Shown: positions 1 to 8,256 of the stretch, piece after piece
Position numbering within the stretch: position 1 is the stretch's first letter
How the letters are laid out: every line of letters starts with the position of its first letter
From: Thermodesulfovibrionales bacterium
GTDB lineage: Bacteria > Nitrospirota > Thermodesulfovibrionia > Thermodesulfovibrionales > Dissulfurispiraceae
Length of the DNA stretch: 64,000 nucleotides
Assembly (NCBI GenBank): GCA_026415695.1
Contig: JAOAGP010000039.1
Location: 16,658-80,657 of the forward strand
Direction of reading: 5' to 3'
The notes under the pieces: generated by a model
Seen by the model: only the letters and a program-made list of their open reading frames with translations
What the model was told of the DNA's origin: nothing
Databases searched by the model: none
Made by a program: the position numbers and the translations under genes

Positions 1-2
1 AG

Positions 3-326
3 GATGTCTCGGAGTCTTATTTAGAGCAGATACTCAATAAACTCAGAAAGGCGGGTCTAATCACGAGCAAAAAGGGTCCTGGTGGTGGATACACCCTTAC
101 AATGCCACCAGATGAGATAAGCATTGCAGATATCTTGATACAATTAGAGGGTCCCCTTGCCATAACATCATGTCTTGACCCATCAGAGGGGTGTTTGAGG
201 GTAGATAAGTGTGTTAGCCATCTTTTATGGAAGGGATTAGGGCAACAGATTGAGAGATTTTTAAAGACGATTAAATTAAGCCATCTTATAAAGGGAGATA
301 TTGGGAAGGAAGATGAAATTTGTTGA
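3..326 (+). CDS. Rrf2-family transcriptional regulator, 5'-truncated
   Basis: The reading frame is open from the window edge, so the N-terminal helix-turn-helix is partly missing. The visible part starts in the recognition region (SESYLEQILNKLRKAGLI), followed by the Rrf2 wing signature KKGPGGGY. A three-cysteine cluster follows (C-x6-C-x5-C in SCLDPSEGCLRVDKC), in the place where IscR binds a [2Fe-2S] cluster. In the family such proteins repress Fe-S or cysteine genes. Its place at the head of a tusA-like/iscS/iscU group suggests it is the Fe-S-sensing repressor of that operon. The last 14 bases overlap the next gene. Family assignment is firm; the ligand is inferred. Confidence 0.9.
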   Translation, partial: DVSESYLEQILNKLRKAGLITSKKGPGGGYTLTMPPDEISIADILIQLEGPLAITSCLDPSEGCLRVDKCVSHLLWKGLGQQIERFLKTIKLSHLIKGDIGKEDEIC

Positions 327-561
327 CAATGTAAAGGCAGATGTGACTGCAGATATAGTCTATATGATGTGTCCGATGCACCTATTGAAACTGGATGAGA
401 TGATGAAAAAGATTGAAAAAGGTCAGATACTTGAGATAATGACTGATTATGATGGTGCACTTGAAGACATCCCTCAATGGTGTGAAAAGACAGGGAATGA
501 ATTTATTGGGATTCATGAGGATGAGGATTATTTTAAGTTTTATGTAAGAAAACTTGTTTAA
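313..561 (+). CDS. TusA/SirA-like sulfur-carrier protein
   Basis: About 82 residues with the TusA-like fold pattern. The putative persulfide cysteine is in a short MMCPMHLLKLDEMM motif, followed by the LEIMTDYDGALEDIPQWCEKTGNEFIG block typical in layout of the family. The classical CPxP is CPMH here, so the second proline is missing. I start it at the ATG at 313, which follows GGAAGG, rather than at the TTG at 301. It overlaps the end of the Rrf2 gene and lies 15 bases before the IscS-like gene, so the three are probably cotranscribed. A role in handing sulfur to or from the neighbouring Fe-S assembly proteins is inferred. Confidence 0.8.
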   Translation: MKFVDNVKADVTADIVYMMCPMHLLKLDEMMKKIEKGQILEIMTDYDGALEDIPQWCEKTGNEFIGIHEDEDYFKFYVRKLV

Positions 562-576
562 AGGAGATATTTTGAT

Positions 577-1746
577 ATGAGATGCTATCTTGACCATGTT
601 GCAACTAATCCATTAGACCCTCAGGTGTTTGATGCAATGTTACCCTATTTTAAGGAGGAGTTTGGTAACCCATTAAGCATATATGATTTAGGTATAAAGG
701 CGAGAACTGCTATTGAAAACGCAAGGGAGCAGGTGGGCAAACTCATAAACTCAAAACCATCAAACATCATATTTACATCAAGTGGTGCTGAGGCAAACAA
801 CCTTGCCTTAAGAGGACTTGCGATGGCAAAACAATCAACTGGTAAGCATGTATTGGTCTCAAAGGTGGAGCATCACTCCATACTTAATTCTGCAAGGGTT
901 TTAGAAAAGAGTGGTTTTGCAGTCACATATCTGCCAGTTGATAAATATGGGGTTGTTGACCCAGATGTTGTAAAATCATCTATTACTAAAGAGACCATCC
1001 TTGTATCAATCACACATGCAAGCAGTGAGATTGGAAGCATTGAACCAATCAAGGAGATATCAAAGATTACTAAGCAGAAAAAGATACTCCTACATACCGA
1101 TGCTGTGGCAACTTGTGGGAATATCCCAGTAGATGTAAATGATTTGGATGTGGATGCATTGAGTATTGCTGCACATCAGTTTTACGGTCCGAAGGGGGCA
1201 GGTGCCCTTTATGTAAGAGAAGGGGTAAGGATTGTCCCCCTCATTTATGGAGGCATACAAGAAGGTGGAAGAAGGGCGGGCACTGAAAATGTTCCTGCTA
1301 TTGTAGGCATGGGTAAGGCTGCAGAGATAGCAATGCAAAGGATGTCTGATAGAATAGCACACTGCCAAAGACTACGAGACAGGATAATAGAATCAATTCT
1401 TAAGATACCAAATGTATATCTCACGGGTCATCCTGAAAATAGGTTGCCTCATCATGCAAGTTTTGTAGTGGAGTTTATTGAGGGTGAAGCCATGTTGCTG
1501 ATGCTTGCAATGAAGGGTATCTATGCAGCCAGTGGTTCGGCTTGCTCATCAAGGGCACTTAAATCTTCACCAGTTTTGCTTTCGTTAGGTGTGCAAACTG
1601 CCCTTGCACAGGGCTCAATAGTATTTACACTTGGACAGGGAAACACCGATGCAGAGATTGATTATCTATTGGATGAGTTCCCAAAGGTTATTAGTCGCTT
1701 AAGAGAGATGTCACCTTTTGCAAAGGGGTGGCAACAAGGCTCTTAG
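577..1746 (+). CDS. IscS/NifS-like protein lacking the PLP lysine
   Basis: A 389-residue class-V aminotransferase-fold protein, full length for IscS. The family normally uses PLP to take sulfur from cysteine. The motif around the Schiff-base lysine reads IAAHQFYGPKGAGALYVR: Gln201 stands where E. coli IscS has the lysine in SGHKIYGPKG. Other cofactor contacts also differ: HTDAVA (Ala178) instead of DATQ, SSEIG instead of NNEIG, and TSSGAE instead of SGATE. The mobile-loop cysteine is kept (Cys323 in ASGSACSSR), as is the stacking His99 (EHHSIL). The gene has no frameshift and looks maintained. Archaeoglobus fulgidus IscS was reported to lack this lysine and desulfurase activity while offering a cysteine ligand for cluster assembly on IscU. 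I infer a similar role here. Confidence 0.88.
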   Translation: MRCYLDHVATNPLDPQVFDAMLPYFKEEFGNPLSIYDLGIKARTAIENAREQVGKLINSKPSNIIFTSSGAEANNLALRGLAMAKQSTGKHVLVSKVEHHSILNSARVLEKSGFAVTYLPVDKYGVVDPDVVKSSITKETILVSITHASSEIGSIEPIKEISKITKQKKILLHTDAVATCGNIPVDVNDLDVDALSIAAHQFYGPKGAGALYVREGVRIVPLIYGGIQEGGRRAGTENVPAIVGMGKAAEIAMQRMSDRIAHCQRLRDRIIESILKIPNVYLTGHPENRLPHHASFVVEFIEGEAMLLMLAMKGIYAASGSACSSRALKSSPVLLSLGVQTALAQGSIVFTLGQGNTDAEIDYLLDEFPKVISRLREMSPFAKGWQQGS

Positions 1747-1771
1747 AGTTGTTTATTTTTGAGAGTTAGAG

Positions 1772-2833
1772 GTGTATATCTTGGCACTCCAAAGCACAGA
1801 CTATAAAGAAAGAAACTATCTTTCAGCTATTGAGGCAGCCAAATATCTTAAAATATCAGTTTCGGCCCTTCATTCTCTTGTTGGTAATAAAATAATCAAG
1901 GTTAAACAGTCAGCAAGTGGACAAATGAGATTTAGTCTATCAGAATTAAAAAAGGTTACTCATGACATATCCCATCACATAGAAGAGAAAAAAGATTATA
2001 ATCATGTAAATGTTTTTGAGATTAATGGGACAAATCACTGCCTGTATGTCAAGAATTCAATGTGTATGAATGACCTCCCTGACAATAGCATCCATCTGAT
2101 GATAACCTCTCCTCCTTACTTCAATGCAAAGATGTACTGCAGTCAGCAAATAGATGGTGATCTTGGAAACATTCACGATATAGACGAATGGTTTGAAAAG
2201 ATTGGTTATGTATGGAGAGAGGTTTATAGGGTTTTGCAACCTGGCAGAAAGGCTTTTATAAACATAATGAATCTCCCAATAAGGCTTAATGGCGGATTTA
2301 GGACATTAAATCTAACAGGCAAAACAATTGATTTATGTGAAAAGATAGGCTTTATATTTAAGCGTGATATAGTATGGCACAAAACAAATGCTGTGAGGGC
2401 ACATTTTGGCACTTATCCTTATCCTGGTGGAATACTCATAAACAATATGCATGAGTTTATCTTAGAGTTTGATAAACCAGAACAAAAGGGATTTAAGAAA
2501 TACGGACATCTAACAAGGCAACAGAAGGAGCAATCTAAATTGGATAAAGAGTTTTGGTTGTCTATCAAAAAAAGCGATGTCTGGATTATGAAACCTCAAG
2601 GTAGTGGAGACAGACGAGACCATGTTGCACCTTTCCCTTATGAATTGCCGTATAGACTTATTAAGGCATTTAGTTATGTTGGTGAGAGAGTTTTAGACCC
2701 GTTTGTAGGGGCAGGGACTACCTTATTTGCAGCAATTGACCTCAAGCGAAACGGTGTTGGTTATGAGATAAATCCAGAGATTGCTTTAGAGACAGCTAAG
2801 AAGATTAAGTCATATCAATATAAGCTGTGGTAG
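1772..2833 (+). CDS. type II DNA methyltransferase with N-terminal HTH
   Basis: A 353-residue amino-methyltransferase of the beta circular order: the catalytic motif IV SPPY is at 113-116 and the AdoMet motif DPFVGAGTT at 309-317. It should methylate adenine N6 or cytosine N4; SPPY does not decide which. Residues about 14-65 (YLSAIEAAKYLKISVSALHSL and following) look like an excisionase/MerR-type helix-turn-helix, so it may also bind its own promoter as a control domain. The start is GTG 1772, 25 bases after the IscS-like stop. Its last 7 bases overlap the putative endonuclease gene. The pair sits between iscS and iscU, which points to insertion by horizontal transfer. Confidence 0.9.
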   Translation: MYILALQSTDYKERNYLSAIEAAKYLKISVSALHSLVGNKIIKVKQSASGQMRFSLSELKKVTHDISHHIEEKKDYNHVNVFEINGTNHCLYVKNSMCMNDLPDNSIHLMITSPPYFNAKMYCSQQIDGDLGNIHDIDEWFEKIGYVWREVYRVLQPGRKAFINIMNLPIRLNGGFRTLNLTGKTIDLCEKIGFIFKRDIVWHKTNAVRAHFGTYPYPGGILINNMHEFILEFDKPEQKGFKKYGHLTRQQKEQSKLDKEFWLSIKKSDVWIMKPQGSGDRRDHVAPFPYELPYRLIKAFSYVGERVLDPFVGAGTTLFAAIDLKRNGVGYEINPEIALETAKKIKSYQYKLW

Positions 2834-3993
2834 AAAATCTGATGAAACCAGATGGCAAAACGATATATGCACAATCAAGTGATATTAAATCAAGGACATA
2901 TCTTGAATACCGTAAAGATATGAAGAAAAAAGCTATTTCGGAACTGGAAGTCCTGCCATGGCTTAGAAATAAACTAAAATCTAAATATGCGAGTGTTGTA
3001 GTTGAGAAATCTGGGGGTGATAGTTTTTTATGGTTCTTAAGAAAAGGTGGAATCTCAAGGGATGCTGATTTTAGGGCACGGATTGATGATAAGGAAATGG
3101 AGATTGAGTTTCAATATGCAGATACTGATATTAAAGATAATTATGTATTTGACTTTAAAATCTCTAAGGTTGCAACAAAGATAAAAGGTAAGAATAGTCT
3201 TGAACCTAAAGATACAATTTTTCTATATCTATTTAAATCATCTCCCACAAAATACGCCTTTATTCCTGCAAAATGGATACTTGATAATGGCACAAAAGGA
3301 GTGGCTCCTGCTTGGGGTAATAGAGAGGTTTATAAAATCATATGGAGTCAGCTTTCAAAAGCATCCATGATAGAAGAAGACAAATCATTGTCAGCTGTTT
3401 GGGAATTAATTGATATGAAACTATTCATCTTAGATTTTCAACATGAGTTGATTGATATATTTAAAGAACAACTTTCTCATAAACTTCAAAAAGTTATAGA
3501 TAAAAAACAGATTATTGAGATTATTCCACAGGATTTAAACAGTTTTTTTGAGGTGTGTTTTGTATTAGACAGTATAAATAAAATCCCTCAAAATGCTAAT
3601 CGTTGGTTAATTTATCTTTTAAAGTATGTTAATGATGAAAACACCCTTGAGGATATTTCTAAAATCATATATTGTATTGATTTTATCTATGCGAAAATTC
3701 CTCAACTAAAGAATAATGAAATTGAACAACTTATAAAAAACTTAAAGCTTTTGCTCAACAAAATAAGTAAGTTTTATCAACCTGATGGTTCTTATGTGTC
3801 GTCATCAAAAAAAAGCCCTTTAGAAAACACGAGATTTGCTCTGTTTTCAATAAATCTTTTGGAGGATTTGACACAAGATGCTATATACTACTATCAGGTC
3901 TCAGATTTAAAAAGTATAACTAAAATTTATGAAAATATCCCTGATATAGGTAAAACCTATGATTTCATAAAAAGGGCAATAGAAAGTAAATAA
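2827..3993 (+). CDS. putative type II restriction endonuclease
   Basis: 388 residues with no close family I can name. Assigned from context (7-base overlap with the methyltransferase gene) and a candidate PD-(D/E)xK-type site: Asp81 in SRDADFRARIDD, then Glu94-x-Gln96 in EMEIEFQYA. This D...ExQ arrangement is like the one known in BglII. The C-terminal half is lysine- and isoleucine-rich, probably helical, and without recognised motifs. Base composition is visibly more AT-rich than the flanking isc genes, consistent with acquisition. The start is GTG 2827 or possibly ATG 2842. Recognition sequence is unknown. Confidence 0.68.
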   Translation: MVENLMKPDGKTIYAQSSDIKSRTYLEYRKDMKKKAISELEVLPWLRNKLKSKYASVVVEKSGGDSFLWFLRKGGISRDADFRARIDDKEMEIEFQYADTDIKDNYVFDFKISKVATKIKGKNSLEPKDTIFLYLFKSSPTKYAFIPAKWILDNGTKGVAPAWGNREVYKIIWSQLSKASMIEEDKSLSAVWELIDMKLFILDFQHELIDIFKEQLSHKLQKVIDKKQIIEIIPQDLNSFFEVCFVLDSINKIPQNANRWLIYLLKYVNDENTLEDISKIIYCIDFIYAKIPQLKNNEIEQLIKNLKLLLNKISKFYQPDGSYVSSSKKSPLENTRFALFSINLLEDLTQDAIYYYQVSDLKSITKIYENIPDIGKTYDFIKRAIESK

Positions 3994-4010
3994 TTTCAAT
4001 GGAGGAAGTC

Positions 4011-4388
4011 ATGTATTCAGCCAAAGTAATGGATCATTTCTCAAACCCAAGAAATGTTGGAGAGATACCTGATGCAGATGGTGTAGGGATGGAAGGCAAT
4101 CCCACTTGTGGGGATGCAATGCAGATATTTATAAAAGTCAAAGACGACATCATTACTGACATCAAGTTTAAGACATTTGGCTGTGGCGCTGCTATAGCTG
4201 TAAGCAGTATGGTCACAGAAATGGCAAAAGGCAAACACATTGACGAGGCTTTAAAGATTACTAAAGAGGCAGTGGCAGCTGAGCTTGATGGGCTACCACC
4301 ACAAAAGATGCATTGTTCAAATTTAGGTGCTGATGCACTAAGAAAGGCTATTGAGGATTATAGGAGTAAAAAGGCGGCAGGTGGTTAA
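4011..4388 (+). CDS. iscU: Fe-S cluster assembly scaffold IscU
   Basis: 125 residues, an IscU-type scaffold that assembles [2Fe-2S] clusters. The three ligand cysteines are present: Cys33 in NPTCGDAM, the one in FGCGAAIAVSSM, and the one in MHCSNLGADAL with its preceding His. The Asp after the first cysteine (CGD) is also kept. The start is the ATG at 4011, because GGAGGA at 4001-4006 is a ribosome site ahead of it; the ATG at 3999 lies before that site. It should partner with the IscS-like protein, but 2.2 kb of restriction-modification genes now separate them. Confidence 0.95.
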   Translation: MYSAKVMDHFSNPRNVGEIPDADGVGMEGNPTCGDAMQIFIKVKDDIITDIKFKTFGCGAAIAVSSMVTEMAKGKHIDEALKITKEAVAAELDGLPPQKMHCSNLGADALRKAIEDYRSKKAAGG

Positions 4389-4427
4389 AACAGGATTAGT
4401 CAACCTAAACTGAAAAAGAGGTTAAAA

Positions 4428-5345
4428 ATGGGATACAAAATACTTCTTGCAGATGACAGTATCACTATACAAAAGGTTGTAGAATTGGTGCTTTCACCTG
4501 AAGGGTTTCAAATTAGTGCTTTTAACAATGGTGAGCAAGCATTAGCAGAAATAGATACTATAAGACCAAATCTGATACTTGCAGATGTGGAGATGCCAAA
4601 GATTAATGGGTATGAGTTGTGCAAAAAGATCAAATCAAATCCTAATACTTCAGAGATACCAGTTATCTTACTTGTAGGGGCTTTTGAACCATTTGATGAA
4701 AATGAGGCAAAGGCAGTAGGAGCGGATGATTTCATCATAAAACCATTTGAATCTCAAGAACTAATCAGTAAGGTAAAGGCACTTGTCAAAGACTTCCCAG
4801 AAACTACAGATGTTGTTGAGGAAGAAGCAATCCAAGATATAGGTCATATTGAGGAGACCGAAACATCACAAGATAAGGAGTCAGAGATAACCTTTACAGA
4901 AGATGACTTTGCTCTATTACAAGGTCAATTCCACGAAGAAGAGCAGATTCAGGAGCCAACTACACAAGAGCAACAGCCAGAGACATTTAAGGAGGTGTTT
5001 GAAGAGGCGGTCAAGTCTCAACAGGCAACTGATGTAAATATCGCTATGCCTGCACTGAGCAAGGAAGAGATAATAGAGATTTACAAAGGGGTGATAACTG
5101 AACAGGTAACCAAACTATTAGACGATTCCTTTAAGGAAGTGATAACGATGGCTGTAAAGGATAAGATTTCAGAAATCGTATCAAATATAACACCTTCAAT
5201 AGTAGAAAACACAACAAGCCAGATACTAAGTGGGATTTCAGTTGAGATAAGAGACAAGACCATATCCATACTGAATCACTTTATACCAGAGGTTGCTCAG
5301 GAGATGGTGCAAAGGGAGATAAATAGGATAACTGCCGATATCTGA
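4428..5345 (+). CDS. response regulator with long acidic/helical tail
   Basis: 305 residues. Residues 1-120 are a CheY-like receiver: DD at 9-10, phosphoacceptor Asp53 (LADVEMPKINGYEL) and Lys105 (IIKPFES). The switch region reads LLVGAFEPFDE, a variant seen in receiver proteins of deltaproteobacteria-like groups. A Gln/Glu-rich linker (about 125-200) leads to an amphipathic helical C-terminus (about 205-305) with repeated EI/VTxxL patterns and no known output domain. AGAGG lies 6 bases before the ATG. No kinase is adjacent. The output is unknown; a protein-interaction tail is inferred. Confidence 0.85.
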   Translation: MGYKILLADDSITIQKVVELVLSPEGFQISAFNNGEQALAEIDTIRPNLILADVEMPKINGYELCKKIKSNPNTSEIPVILLVGAFEPFDENEAKAVGADDFIIKPFESQELISKVKALVKDFPETTDVVEEEAIQDIGHIEETETSQDKESEITFTEDDFALLQGQFHEEEQIQEPTTQEQQPETFKEVFEEAVKSQQATDVNIAMPALSKEEIIEIYKGVITEQVTKLLDDSFKEVITMAVKDKISEIVSNITPSIVENTTSQILSGISVEIRDKTISILNHFIPEVAQEMVQREINRITADI

Positions 5346-5357
5346 CCTTAAAGGTCA
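5343..5357. repeat. perfect 7-1-7 palindrome after the response regulator gene
   Basis: TGACCTT-A-AAGGTCA overlaps the TGA stop of the response-regulator gene and lies 74 bases before valS. It could form a short hairpin or be a protein-binding site. There is no run of T after it, so a classical terminator is unlikely. Confidence 0.5.
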
Positions 5358-5430
5358 AATAAGACAAAGATTAGCATCTGAAAACAAGAAATCATATTTT
5401 CATATACACAAGGAGCATGCAAGAAACAAT

Positions 5431-8244
5431 ATGAAAGAGATTGGCAAGGCGTATATTCCATCGGAGATTGAAGAGAAATGGTATAAATACTGGGAAGAAG
5501 GCGGCTTTTTTATACCGAGCGACAATAAAGAAAAGGAATGCTATTGTATCGTGATACCCCCTCCTAATGTAACAGGTTCGTTACATATGGGACATGCCCT
5601 CAATGCAACGCTTCAAGACATACTCTGTAGATGGAAGAGGATGCAGGGATTTAGGACATTGTGGGTTCCGGGAACTGACCATGCAGGTATTGCCACGCAG
5701 AATGTTGTTGAGCGGTCTTTGGCAAAAGAAGGAATAAATAGATATGAACTTGGACGAGATGAATTCATCAAGAGGGTTTGGCAGTGGAAGGCTGAATATG
5801 GCAACAGGATTATATTTCAGCTCAAGAAGTTAGGGGCGTCGTGTGATTGGACAAAGGTAAGATTTACAATGGATGAGGGACTCTCTCATGCTGTCAAAGT
5901 GGTGTTTGTAAGATTGTTTGAAGAGGGGCTAATTTATAGGGACAATAGGCTAATCAATTGGTGTCCTCGTTGCCACACGGCACTTTCTGACCTTGAGGCA
6001 GAACATGAAGAATTAGAGGGTAAACTCTACTATCTCAAATATCCTTTTGAGGATGGAAGTGGATTTGTTATTGTTGCCACGACGAGACCTGAAACAATGC
6101 TTGGTGATACTGCAGTGGCTGTAAATCCGCAAGATGATAGATACAACCAATACATAGGCAGGTTTGTTTTACTACCACTTACTGACAGGAAGATACCGAT
6201 AATCTCCGACAAGGAAGTAGATATGGAATTTGGAACTGGTGCAGTAAAAGTAACACCTGCACATGACTTTAATGATGAGCAGATTGCAAAAAGACATGGG
6301 CTAAACTCCGTAAAGGTCATTGATGAAGATGGCAAGATGACTCAACTTGCTGGCAAGAGATATCAGGGCTTGGATAGATACGAATGCAGAAAACTTGTTT
6401 TAAAGGATTTAAAGGAAAAAGGGCTTTTAGATGGAGAGAAAAAACACAAACACAATGTGGCACATTGTTATCGCTGCAAGACTATCATTGAACCTATGCA
6501 GACGGTTCAGTGGTATGTAAATGTTGGACCTCTTGCAGAGGAGGCAGTGCGGGTTGTAAAGACTGGCGAAATCAAGTTCATACCAGAACAATGGGAAAAC
6601 AACTACTTTGCTTGGATGAGAGACATAAAAGACTGGTGCATCTCAAGACAGATATGGTGGGGGCACCAAATACCAGTCTGGTATTGTCCAGATTGTAAGG
6701 ATACAGATAACTCTTCTCAAGGAGACAAGATCATACATACACTCTACAACCCTATAAAGATAAAGAATCAGGAAAGATGGCACGCCACTTACAATGAACT
6801 AAGGAAACACGGTCTGTCACACGACGACATTATAAAACAATCCCGTTCTATAAAAATACCCAAGGATATTAAAGCGATTTGTTCTATGAATGAGGTAAAA
6901 TCATGTCCAAACTGCTCATCAAACAACCTAATTAGAGACCCAGATGTCCTTGATACATGGTTTTCCTCTGCATTATGGCCATTTTCCACATTAGGATGGC
7001 CAGAGCAAACAGATTTGCTTAAGGATTATTATCCAACAACCGTGCTTGTTACTGCCTTTGATATCATCTTCTTTTGGGTTGCAAGGATGATAATGATGGG
7101 TTGCAAGTTTATGAAGCAACCACCCTTTAGAGATGTTTATATTCATGCAATAATCCGTGATGCAAAAGGGCAAAAGATGAGCAAGTCTATGGGCAATGTC
7201 ATAGACCCACTTATCATGATAGAAAAATACGGGGCAGATGCCTTCAGATTCTGTCTTGCAGTCTTTGCTGCACAGGGAAGGGATATCAGGTTTTCAGAGG
7301 AGAGGCTTGAGGGTTACAGACATTTTATAAACAAGATTTGGAATGCTGCAAAGTTTATAACCACATACAAAAAATACTGTAAATCATGCAAGGTTGAGGA
7401 TATACAGTCGCTTGCAAATAAATGGATTATCACAAGGTTATCTGCCACAAGTGAGGATGTTGACAAGGCACTGAGGTCATACAGGTTTAACGATGCTGCA
7501 AATGCGATATATCAGTTTGTATGGCATGAGTTTTGTGATTGGTATATTGAATTGATAAAGCCTGATCTATACAGTGGAAGTGATGCAATAAAGACAGAAA
7601 CGGTTAACTGTTTTGGATATGTATTTGAAAAGATACTTTTGTTGTTACATCCGTTTATGCCTTTTGTTACAGAAGAATTGTGGCAAAACTTCTTTGGACA
7701 TCAAAATACAATAATGTTGACAGCCTTCCCAACATCAGCAATGAGGTTTGTAAATTCTGAAAAGGAAATGGGCTACATCATAGATGCCATATCTGGTATC
7801 AGAAGTATAAGAGGTGAGTTAAACATTCCCCTTTCACATGAGATAAAGGTATTTATAAAGACACTCAATCAACAGTCAAAAGAGGTGCTAAAAAACCATA
7901 TTGAATCAGTCAAAAAGGTTGCACGATGTAGTGATGTAATAGTTGGTGAGGATATAAAACGGGAAAAAGGTTCTGCTGTGACCGTTAAAGAATCTATGGA
8001 GATATACATCCCTTTAGAGGGGCTTATTGATGTAAAGGCAGAATTACAGAGACTCAACAAGGAGATTGACAAGATTCATAAGGAGATAGAGGTCATCAAT
8101 AAAAAACTCTCAAACGAGGATTTCCTCAAAAAAGCAGCATCAGATGTAGTGGACAAGGAAAAGAAGAGGTTTGAAGATTATAGTCACAGGAAAAATAAGA
8201 TACATGAGCAGATAGACCTTTTGAGGTCTATTGACAAAAAGTAA
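5431..8244 (+). CDS. valS: valyl-tRNA synthetase
   Basis: 937 residues; charges tRNA-Val. Class I signatures are present: HMGH at 52-55 and KMSKS at 582-586. The editing (CP1) region includes ATTRPETMLGDTAV, and DVLDTWFSSALWPFSTLGW is diagnostic. A C-terminal coiled-coil arm (about 870-937) is typical of ValRS. Between the zinc-knuckle half CPDC (about 417) and the second half CPNC (about 491) there is an insert of roughly 65-70 residues, longer than the usual short hairpin. AGGAG at 5411-5415 is 15 bases from the ATG, rather far. A five-codon ATG frame (5417-5434) ends in a TGA overlapping the valS ATG. Confidence 0.98.
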   Translation: MKEIGKAYIPSEIEEKWYKYWEEGGFFIPSDNKEKECYCIVIPPPNVTGSLHMGHALNATLQDILCRWKRMQGFRTLWVPGTDHAGIATQNVVERSLAKEGINRYELGRDEFIKRVWQWKAEYGNRIIFQLKKLGASCDWTKVRFTMDEGLSHAVKVVFVRLFEEGLIYRDNRLINWCPRCHTALSDLEAEHEELEGKLYYLKYPFEDGSGFVIVATTRPETMLGDTAVAVNPQDDRYNQYIGRFVLLPLTDRKIPIISDKEVDMEFGTGAVKVTPAHDFNDEQIAKRHGLNSVKVIDEDGKMTQLAGKRYQGLDRYECRKLVLKDLKEKGLLDGEKKHKHNVAHCYRCKTIIEPMQTVQWYVNVGPLAEEAVRVVKTGEIKFIPEQWENNYFAWMRDIKDWCISRQIWWGHQIPVWYCPDCKDTDNSSQGDKIIHTLYNPIKIKNQERWHATYNELRKHGLSHDDIIKQSRSIKIPKDIKAICSMNEVKSCPNCSSNNLIRDPDVLDTWFSSALWPFSTLGWPEQTDLLKDYYPTTVLVTAFDIIFFWVARMIMMGCKFMKQPPFRDVYIHAIIRDAKGQKMSKSMGNVIDPLIMIEKYGADAFRFCLAVFAAQGRDIRFSEERLEGYRHFINKIWNAAKFITTYKKYCKSCKVEDIQSLANKWIITRLSATSEDVDKALRSYRFNDAANAIYQFVWHEFCDWYIELIKPDLYSGSDAIKTETVNCFGYVFEKILLLLHPFMPFVTEELWQNFFGHQNTIMLTAFPTSAMRFVNSEKEMGYIIDAISGIRSIRGELNIPLSHEIKVFIKTLNQQSKEVLKNHIESVKKVARCSDVIVGEDIKREKGSAVTVKESMEIYIPLEGLIDVKAELQRLNKEIDKIHKEIEVINKKLSNEDFLKKAASDVVDKEKKRFEDYSHRKNKIHEQIDLLRSIDKK

Positions 8245-8256
8245 AAAGGAGGGTTC

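Noticed and set aside
17..460. Minus-strand open frame of 147 codons over the Rrf2 and TusA-like genes
   Set aside because: It lies opposite two recognisable genes, has Pro/Ser/Leu-rich antisense composition, and has no ribosome site or known domain.
5346..5430. T-box or other aminoacyl-tRNA-sensing leader before valS
   Set aside because: The gap is only 85 bases and has no T-box core sequence or antiterminator; likewise nothing T-box-like lies before glnS.
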